Positions 1 to 4,268 of a stretch of DNA of 9,026 nt are shown piece by piece. The stretch is from Rhodoferax sp. (GTDB lineage Bacteria; Pseudomonadota; Gammaproteobacteria; Burkholderiales; Burkholderiaceae_C): assembly GCA_020048795.1 (NCBI GenBank), contig JAIFMA010000225.1, forward strand, positions 1 through 9,026, in the 5' to 3' direction. The stretch's first letter is position 1; every line of letters starts with the position of its first letter. Under the pieces are notes generated by a model that saw only the letters and a list, made by a program, of their open reading frames with translations, had not been told where the DNA came from and made no database searches. A program made the translations under genes and the position numbers.

Positions 1-437
1 AAGATAGGCATCGAGTAACCGGTGAGCGACACCCCCATGACACCGTGGTCCAGAATCGTGTTGCGCTTGACCGCCGCCAGAATGCCCGCCGGAATGCCAA
101 GAATCAACGCGAACAGGATGGCGCACAGGGCCAGCTCAATAGTGGCCGGAAACAGTGCCAGAAATTCCTTGAGCACCGGCTCATGGGTAATGATGGATTT
201 GCCCAGGTCACCCTGCAACACCCGGCCAATGTAAATGCCATACTGCACCAGCACCGGGCGGTCCAGCCCATAGGCCTTGAGCAGTTCGGCATGCCGCACC
301 GGGTCAATGCCCCGCTCGCCAGCCAGGGTTTCGATCGGGTCACCCGGCACCATTCGGATCAGGAAAAACGCCACCAGCGTCATGCCGATAAAGGTCGGAA
401 TGATCAGACTGAAGCGGGTGAGTAGAAAACGCAGCAT
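1..437 (-). CDS. dppB: Dipeptide ABC transporter permease DppB, C-terminus cut by window edge
   Basis: This is an inner-membrane permease subunit of a peptide (dipeptide-type) ABC importer, which forms half of the transmembrane channel with DppC. The visible 145 residues contain a first membrane helix at about residues 9-30, then PGDP (31-34), GERGIDP (40-46) and, after a periplasmic stretch, a second helix at about 100-122 followed by AAVKRNTILDHG and LTGYSMPI. From memory the stretch aligns closely, nearly without gaps, with the start of E. coli DppB, which is about 340 residues; the conserved permease loop lies beyond the edge. The ATG at 437-435 gives the same N-terminus as E. coli DppB (MLxFxLxR). 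No clear Shine-Dalgarno precedes it. The gene is not preceded by a dppA binding-protein gene but by a SWIB gene and its terminator, so it probably has its own promoter or depends on readthrough. The substrate could be dipeptides, heme precursors or glutathione; the family alone does not decide. Confidence 0.92.
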   Translation of the reverse strand, partial: MLRFLLTRFSLIIPTFIGMTLVAFFLIRMVPGDPIETLAGERGIDPVRHAELLKAYGLDRPVLVQYGIYIGRVLQGDLGKSIITHEPVLKEFLALFPATIELALCAILFALILGIPAGILAAVKRNTILDHGVMGVSLTGYSMPI

Positions 438-484
438 TGACAGAAGGCTTGGCTTTTTTGAATGTGCAGCATCATGCCACAAAG

Positions 485-511
485 AAAAGGCCGACTTTAT
501 GTCGGCCTTTT
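485..511 (-). terminator. Rho-independent terminator of the SWIB gene
   Basis: A perfect 11-bp inverted repeat (arms 485-495 and 501-511, AAAAGGCCGAC / GTCGGCCTTTT) encloses a 5-nt loop. Read on the minus strand the stem is followed by a T-rich run (TTTTCTTTG). It starts 23 nt after the SWIB stop codon, so it fits as that gene's terminator. It could work in both directions, but no plus-strand gene ends nearby. Confidence 0.88.
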
Positions 512-534
512 GGACTTGATGCCTGGAGAAAAGC

Positions 535-926
535 TTACTTCAGGTGCTTGCCAATCAGACCGGCAATCTCAAACATGGTGACCTGCGCTTTGCCAAACAC
601 TTCCTTGAGCTTGGCATCCGCATTCACCAGACGTTTGTTGACGGCATCTTGCAGATTGTTCTTTTTGATGTAGTCCCACAGCTTCTTGACGACTTCGGTG
701 CGCGGCAAGGCTTTGGCACCGACCACGGCGCGGGTGCCTTCTTGGCGGCTACCGTCTTTGCCGGTGCTGCGGCTTTCGGTGTAGCAGCTGCTTTGGCGGC
801 TACCTTTTTAACCGGGGCGGCGGCTTTTGCAGTGGCTGCCTTCTTTGCAGGGGTTGCTTTTGCAGCAGGTGCTGCCTTGGTGACAGGAGCAGCTTTTTTA
901 GCTGGCGTTTTTTTTGCAGTTGCCAT
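535..926 (-). pseudogene. SWIB/MDM2-domain protein with histone H1-like tail, frameshifted
   Basis: The N-terminal frame starts at ATG 926-924, preceded on the minus strand by AAGGA at a suitable distance. It encodes a Lys/Ala/Pro-rich tail of about 65 residues (MATAKKTPAKKAAPVTKAAP...), like the tails of bacterial H1-like proteins. The SWIB domain is in another frame (726-535): VVGAKALPRTEVVKKLWDYI, then NNLQDAVNKR, DAKLKEVFGKAQVTMFEIAG and a final KHLK. In intact betaproteobacterial relatives, as I recall them, the tail runs through a linker of about 15-20 residues (NAAFMKxLTPSxAL-like) into AVVGxxxLPRTEV. Here the linker is absent and the frame slips near 727-737, so the net loss is a multiple of three plus one. 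As written, the first frame reads past the SWIB domain and ends in unrelated residues. The family is thought to bind DNA or chromatin-like complexes; its exact bacterial role is unclear. A sequencing or assembly error in the repetitive GC-rich tail is the main alternative. Confidence 0.85.
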
Positions 927-1110
927 GTGTGTTGTCCTTGGTAGTTGATCAATCACCAGCAATAACAGCAATTTGCTGGTTGTGGCGAATGCTACTGGAG
1001 AAACCCCTGCTTTCCAAGAGAGAACGTGCAATTTCGCAGCGCTATTGCATCTTTTCATGACGGCTTTGCATACAACCTACAATTTTTTCTATTTTGAGAG
1101 GACTTTGGCA
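927..1110. promoter_or_regulatory. Divergent intergenic region between SWIB gene and rraA
   Basis: This 184-bp gap separates two divergently transcribed genes and must hold both promoters. I see an 8-bp inverted repeat (arms 955-962 and 973-980, ACCAGCAA / TTGCTGGT, 10-nt spacer), which could be an operator or a transcript hairpin. A weak -35/-10 pair for rraA may be TTGCAT (near 1066-1071) with TATTTT about 18 nt later, but neither element is strong. The rraA ribosome binding site is GAGAGGA just before 1104. Confidence 0.4.
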
Positions 1111-1632
1111 ATGAAACTGCACTTCGCCTGCTGTGATTTATGTGACGCTCACAAAAACGATTCACCCAGCGCCTTTCGGGCGCTGCCTCCGTCTTTTCGT
1201 GATTACGGGGCACGTCGAGTGTTTTGTGGGCAGGTGACCACGGTCAAATGTTTTGAAGACAATTCGCTGGTCAAGGCCGCTGTTGATTCATGCGGCTTTG
1301 TTGAAACACCCGAAGGTCGGGTTGCCAAAGTGCTGGTGGTCGCCGGCGCAGGCTCGCTGCAGCGGGCCTTGCTGGGCGGCAACCTGGGTGCCGCAGCTGC
1401 CAAAAATGGCTGGGCGGGTGTGGTGATTGATGGTTGTGTGCGTGACGTGGCAGAGTTGGCGGTGCAAGACGTGGGCATTCGCGCGCTGGCCAGCATGCCC
1501 ATGCCCACCGAGAAAAAAAACCAGGGCTTGAAAGATGTGCCGGTGCAGATTCAGGGTGTCTGGGTGAACCCGGGCGACTGGCTGTATGCCGATGCCGATG
1601 GCATGGTGGTGAGTGACAGAAAATTAGGCTAG
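1111..1632 (+). CDS. rraA: RraA-family protein, probable 4-hydroxy-4-methyl-2-oxoglutarate (HMG/CHA) aldolase
   Basis: This 173-residue protein belongs to the RraA / HMG-CHA aldolase family. E. coli RraA inhibits RNase E; many relatives are class II, metal-dependent aldolases that split 4-hydroxy-4-methyl-2-oxoglutarate or oxaloacetate into pyruvate products. Family hallmarks are FCGQVTTVKCFEDNSLVK (38-55), VLVVAGAGSLQRALLGGNLG (74-93), GWAGVVIDGCVRD (100-112) and the C-terminal GDWLYADADGMVVS (155-168). The aldolase signature G-x20-R-D-x2-E/D is exactly satisfied (G90, R111, D112, E115), whereas E. coli RraA has Gln after the Arg. I therefore favour the enzyme role over RNase regulation. The ATG at 1111 is chosen because GAGAGGA lies about 8-9 nt upstream and it gives the family's usual N-terminus; a longer frame back to 973 has no homology. 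The N-terminus is a little longer than that of E. coli RraA (161 residues) and cysteine-rich (C7, C8, C11). Confidence 0.92.
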   Translation: MKLHFACCDLCDAHKNDSPSAFRALPPSFRDYGARRVFCGQVTTVKCFEDNSLVKAAVDSCGFVETPEGRVAKVLVVAGAGSLQRALLGGNLGAAAAKNGWAGVVIDGCVRDVAELAVQDVGIRALASMPMPTEKKNQGLKDVPVQIQGVWVNPGDWLYADADGMVVSDRKLG

Positions 1633-1714
1633 CGACAGAATAAATGCCCCTTTTTATGTGTCAATCCAGGCTTCAGAATGTTGACCAATTGCTGCGCGTC
1701 TTGTGGCTCGGGGC

Positions 1715-1757
1715 AGGGCAGGGCGCCTTTGCCGCGCAGTGCATCTAGCCCTGCCCT
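1715..1757. repeat. 10-bp GC-rich inverted repeat downstream of rraA
   Basis: AGGGCAGGGC at 1715-1724 is perfectly repeated in inverse at 1748-1757 (GCCCTGCCCT), with a 23-nt spacer. It begins about 83 nt after the rraA stop and the right arm is followed by only TTTA, so it may terminate the rraA transcript weakly. It could instead be a remnant of a mobile-element end, given the transposase debris next to it. Confidence 0.5.
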
Positions 1758-1849
1758 TTACCCACAACTATTTTCACCCAGAGCTTTCCAAGCCAAGGGC
1801 GAAGCCCATGCACGTCATATTGACACAGGGGGGAACTCTGGACGGTACT

Positions 1850-2113
1850 TCATGGTTTTGAAATGGGCCTCGGAATACGGGTTTCAATGCGGCCATGATC
1901 GGGTGGCGTGAGCACATCGCGGATGATGGACTCGCTGGGCACCACATATTTGCCATCTACACGACGGCAGCCCAGGCGCTCGTGCGCCTTCTGGCCCAGG
2001 TCTTGCGCCCAGCCGGCCATGGCTTTGTAGCCTTTCATACCACACAGTGTGGCAGCTACGGCAATGCTCAGCACCATCGACAAGCAGTGACGACGATCAT
2101 CCAAGGATGGTGA
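1850..2113 (-). pseudogene. ISAs1-family transposase, N-terminal fragment
   Basis: Read on the minus strand from about 2113 there is an open stretch of roughly 85 codons without a good ATG start. It contains DDRRHCLSMVLSIAVAATLC, then KGYKAMAGWAQDLGQKAHER, LGCRRVDGKYVVPSESIIRD and VLTPPDHGRIE. This matches, from memory, the N-terminal region of ISAs1-type DDE transposases (DPRRxxGxRHxLxxVLxIAVAATLxGxRGYxAxAEWAxDL, then a Y-x-x-PSExTxRxVL motif). Full proteins are about 350-400 residues, so the N-terminal tip and the whole catalytic domain are lost. After GRIE the similarity stops and the frame ends at 1850. It lies back to back with the next relic, whose first codon is only a few bases beyond this one's 5' end. 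It is not expected to be functional. Confidence 0.78.
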
Positions 2114-2118
2114 TCAAC

Positions 2119-2273
2119 ATGAACGAAACCAAGCTGCGCACGATTGCGCAACTGCAAGACTTTCTCAAAGCAACACCTGAGGTCAGCGCTTTGACTATCT
2201 GCATCGCAAAAAACATGAGAGTGGCGTGATACTGGCCTACCTGAATTGGAAAATACTGCGAGTTGTCGTGTAA
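2119..2273 (+). pseudogene. Integrase-type (rve) transposase N-terminus with internal deletion
   Basis: From ATG 2119 the frame reads MNETKLRTIAQLQDFLKATP-EV, which resembles the start of a widespread proteobacterial integrase-core transposase (MNExKLxTxxQLxxFLxGTxxV). The natural ribosome binding site seems preserved (AAGGA at 2103-2107). After codon 22 the homology jumps frame: from 2184 the sequence reads QRFDYLHRKKHESGVILAYL, which fits the conserved RFxYxxLxRxxKGVVLxYL segment found later in the same proteins. The intervening residues and the frame are lost, so a deletion is likely at about 2182-2186. After AYL the similarity ends and a stop follows at 2271-2273. The original protein would have been several hundred residues. 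Family assignment is from memory and moderately sure; decay is clear if the assignment holds. Confidence 0.6.
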
Positions 2274-2339
2274 TTCCATTTCTAATTCATTAGTGAAACT
2301 AAAAGTGCGGCAATGATTCACGGCCAAGAGACAATGGAT

Positions 2340-2588
2340 TCAACCCGATTTGGATCGTCTTCCAAGGACTTCAATGCAAGTGTTAGGTGATCCTCCACGA
2401 CCCAATTGCTTATCCAGCGCTGTCTTGATCTGAGCGACAACGAGAATGCCCCCTGCACCGGCCGTTTCCAGGAAGGGTGACAGAAACTCGCGTTCCTGGG
2501 CCACGTTCATATTCTGACGCTTGCGCCCACCGGGTGCGCCGCTTTGCCGTGAGCGTACTGATGCTCTTGTCTGACGGTAAAACCAGCA
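2340..2588 (-). pseudogene. IS630-family transposase fragment (helix-turn-helix region)
   Basis: On the minus strand an 83-codon open stretch between stops (2591-2589 and 2342-2340) contains RQTRASVRSRQSGAPGGRKR, then QNMNVAQEREFLSPFLETAG, AGGILVVAQIKTALDKQLGR. This matches, from memory, the winged-HTH part of IS630-type transposases (GGRRxxxxxxEEExxFLAPFxxxAxxGGILVVxxIKxALxxxLGR), which normally continues into a xVYxLLxRHGWRK motif and then the DDE domain. Here the match stops at LGRG and the remaining residues are unrelated, so the catalytic part is gone. No start codon or ribosome site is evident for this piece. It is a dead fragment, antisense to the downstream secretion genes. Confidence 0.7.
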
Positions 2589-2729
2589 TCACAGAAAAAA
2601 TGGCCAAACTCAATCGCAACACTCGGATGGTTTTTGATTACCTGCGCATGACGATAAACTCCATCCGGCAAGCCTCCGCTTGATCATTTGATGGAGAACA
2701 AATTTACCGTGGTTGGACAAGGCTCTCGC

Positions 2730-2760
2730 TTGACAACCACCACCATGAAGCGTGTATGAT
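2730..2760 (+). promoter_or_regulatory. Sigma-70-type promoter for the tssKLM genes
   Basis: A perfect -35 hexamer TTGACA (2730-2735) and a near-consensus -10 hexamer TATGAT (2755-2760) are separated by 19 bp, slightly longer than the 17-bp optimum. Transcription would start near 2767, giving a leader of about 100 nt before tssK. It is the best promoter-like sequence in the gap. No sigma-54 type GG/GC element was seen. Confidence 0.6.
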
Positions 2761-2774
2761 CAAATTTCCTTTGT

Positions 2775-2791
2775 TTGTGCGGATAGCAATT
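2775..2791. promoter_or_regulatory. Possible operator, lacO-like sequence just after the promoter
   Basis: TTGTGCGGATAGCAATT resembles the E. coli lac operator core (TTGTGAGCGGATAACAATT) apart from a 2-nt gap and one substitution. It sits about 15 nt downstream of the -10 hexamer, the classical position for a repressor site. A small inverted TGC/GCA symmetry is visible around GGATA. This may be chance; no LacI-type regulator gene is in the window. Confidence 0.25.
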
Positions 2792-2836
2792 CATCATTCG
2801 AATCGCGGAACAAGCGGGGAAACAGGTTAGTTCCAA

Positions 2837-2869
2837 ATGACAGGACTGCACTATGATTCTTCAATATGA
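2837..2869 (+). other. Leader mini-ORF overlapping the tssK start (ATGA)
   Basis: ATG 2837 opens a 10-codon frame, MTGLHYDSSI, whose TGA stop (2867-2869) overlaps the tssK ATG (2866-2868) as ATGA. Upstream is only a modest AGG about 10 nt away. A second mini-ORF, MILQYDLA (2853-2879), has a good AGGA 7 nt before its ATG and overlaps the tssK start out of frame. tssK itself has no obvious ribosome binding site, so terminating ribosomes on one of these frames may feed its start. Confidence 0.4.
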
Positions 2870-4203
2870 CCTGGCATAACAGAGTAATGTGGACTGAAGG
2901 CATGTTTCTTCAGCCCCAGCATTTTCAGCAGCAGGATCGCCACAACGTGCGCGTGCTGGATGCACGCATCGCAATGTCCCTGAACTACCCCTGGGGCTTC
3001 TGCTCGCTGACCATAGACGAGGCAGCTTTGCATCAAGGCAAACTGGGGTTGACGCGGGCCCGTGGCGTGTTTCGGGATGGGACACCGTTTGCATTGCCCG
3101 AAGATGATCCGGCGCCTTTGGCGATTGATGTGCCCTCCGATGTGCGCGGTGAGCGGGTTGTTCTGGCTGTGGCGCTTGCACGTCCAGGAGTGGCTGAAAG
3201 TGATGTCGAAGAGGTATCCAGCTCTATGCCCTCGCGTTTTCATTCAGTGGAAATGGCGGTGGCCGATTCGCATGCTGCCAACTTGCGTCAAGCACCTTTA
3301 CAGATTGGTCGCCTTAACCTCAAACTGATGCTTGAGCGTGATGCAAACGAGGGTTACAGTTACTTGGGCGTAGCCCGAATTGCCGAGCGGCGAACCGATG
3401 GGCGCATTCTCCTTGATGGTCAACATATCCCGCCCCTTCTTCACGTGGTCGAAAATTTAGTTGTTGATGGATTTTCCCGTGAAGTGATCGGCTTGCTGCA
3501 CCAGCGAGGAGAATCCCTGGCAGGCAGGCTGGCACAGCCTGGGCGGGCGGGCGTTGGTGAAATTGCCGACTTTTTGTTGCTTCAAATTTGCAACCGGTAT
3601 GAGCCGCAACTGATTCATGCAAGGCAGTCGCCCTTACTGCACGCCGAGCAACTTTTTGGCATGCTGCTGGCGCTTGCAGGCGACCTCTCAACTTTTCGTG
3701 AAAGCAAGCGGCCCAGCGACCTGATAGCCTACAACCATGATGATCCGGCGGCTTGCTTCACTTCACTCATCAACGATTTGCGCCAGTCGCTTTCTTTGGT
3801 GCGCGAACAATCTGCCATACCGATCGAATTACAAGAGCGAAAATACGGCATCAGGGTCGCCATCATTCCTGACCTCGAACTGCAACGGTCAGCATCTTTT
3901 GTGCTCGCAGTCAATGCACAGATGGGGACAGAACTGCTGCGGTCCCGTTTCCCCACGCAAGTCAAAATCGGGCCTGCGGAGCGCATTCGTGATCTGGTGA
4001 ATTTGCAACTGCCAGGTGTAGGAATTCGTGCACTGCCGGTAGCGCCACGCCAGATTCCGTTCCATGCAGGCTCCAGCTATTTCGAACTGGAAACCCGAGG
4101 TAACGAGATGTGGCGTGAACTGGAAACATCGGGTGGACTTGCGATGCACATCGCCGGTGAGTTTCCCGGTCTTGAGCTCGAATTTTGGGCGATTCGCTCA
4201 TGA
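2866..4203 (+). CDS. tssK: Type VI secretion baseplate protein TssK
   Basis: TssK (also VasE/ImpJ) forms trimers that link the TssEFG baseplate wedge to the TssJLM membrane complex in the cytoplasm. The protein is 445 residues, the usual family length. Its N-terminus MTWHNRVMWTEGMFLQPQHF followed by QQQDRH is the TssK hallmark; other family-like stretches are LNYPWGF (about 40), the central RYEPQLIH and the C-terminal FELETRGNEMWRELE. The ATG at 2866 is chosen because the family begins right at M-x-WHxRVxWxEGMFLxPQHFQQQ. No good Shine-Dalgarno sits 5-10 nt upstream, so initiation may be coupled to a leader mini-ORF. It is the first gene of the visible tssK-tssL-tssM unit and follows IS debris rather than the tssJ gene often found before tssK. 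No frameshift is seen. Confidence 0.96.
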   Translation: MTWHNRVMWTEGMFLQPQHFQQQDRHNVRVLDARIAMSLNYPWGFCSLTIDEAALHQGKLGLTRARGVFRDGTPFALPEDDPAPLAIDVPSDVRGERVVLAVALARPGVAESDVEEVSSSMPSRFHSVEMAVADSHAANLRQAPLQIGRLNLKLMLERDANEGYSYLGVARIAERRTDGRILLDGQHIPPLLHVVENLVVDGFSREVIGLLHQRGESLAGRLAQPGRAGVGEIADFLLLQICNRYEPQLIHARQSPLLHAEQLFGMLLALAGDLSTFRESKRPSDLIAYNHDDPAACFTSLINDLRQSLSLVREQSAIPIELQERKYGIRVAIIPDLELQRSASFVLAVNAQMGTELLRSRFPTQVKIGPAERIRDLVNLQLPGVGIRALPVAPRQIPFHAGSSYFELETRGNEMWRELETSGGLAMHIAGEFPGLELEFWAIRS

Positions 4204-4232
4204 AACTTGTTTCCAATTCAAAAAGGTGGCCT

Positions 4233-4268
4233 ATGTGCTCGTTCTCAACGGCAATTGAACTCTCATGA
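4233..4268 (+). other. Leader mini-ORF overlapping the tssL start (ATGA)
   Basis: In the 61-nt gap between tssK and tssL, a strong ribosome binding site (AAGGTGG, 4223-4229) precedes ATG 4233. This opens an 11-codon frame, MCSFSTAIELS, whose TGA (4266-4268) overlaps the tssL ATG (4265-4267). The tssL start has no purine-rich site of its own, and a stop at 4256-4258 in the tssL frame rules out an upstream extension. The arrangement suggests termination-reinitiation coupling. Confidence 0.5.

Larger units (their letters stand above)
1633..2865. other. Gene-poor junction with insertion-sequence debris
   Basis: No intact gene is visible in these 1.2 kb between rraA and tssK. From left to right the stretch holds an inverted repeat (1715-1757), an unassigned piece up to about 1850, an ISAs1-type transposase fragment, an integrase-type transposase fragment, a short unassigned piece (2274-2339), an IS630-type fragment, an unassigned piece (2589-2700), and the promoter and leader of the secretion genes. 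The fragments are all short, from different families and in both orientations, which is typical of a repeatedly hit insertion hot spot or a junction between a core region and an acquired block. I see no attachment site or complete terminal inverted repeats. Confidence 0.7.

Noticed and set aside
45..425. Plus-strand frame of 126 codons opposite dppB
   Set aside because: Shadow of the well-matched permease on the minus strand; the composition is low in hydrophobic structure and there is no homology.
544..948. Long plus-strand frame of 134 codons, very rich in Ala, Phe and Val
   Set aside because: It is the antisense shadow of the Lys/Ala-rich SWIB tail; its apparent hydrophobic, membrane-like composition is an artefact of that repeat.
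1810..1860. Plus-strand frame reading MHVILTQGGTLDGTSWF, reminiscent of the asparaginase N-terminal TGGTI motif
   Set aside because: Only 17 codons, no ribosome site, and no further similarity before the stop; too short to claim a gene relic.
2320..2398. Minus-strand short frame EDHLTLALKSLEDDPNRVES following the IS630-type fragment in another frame
   Set aside because: It looks protein-like, but I could not connect it to a family; about 25 codons is too little evidence.
2477..2683. Plus-strand frame of 68 codons starting at a GTG (includes MAKLNRNTRMVFDYLRM)
   Set aside because: Its first half is antisense to the better-supported IS630-type fragment, its start has no properly spaced ribosome site, and I recognise no family. 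The second half could be a relic but cannot be supported.
2659..2696. 7-bp inverted repeat CTCCATC / GATGGAG upstream of the tssK promoter
   Set aside because: Short arms with a 24-nt spacer and no T-run; expected by chance at this length and not clearly an IS end or terminator.
2700..2760. Possible sigma-54 promoter, often used by type VI clusters
   Set aside because: No TGGCAC-N5-TTGC-like GG/GC pair with correct spacing was found in the tssK upstream region.
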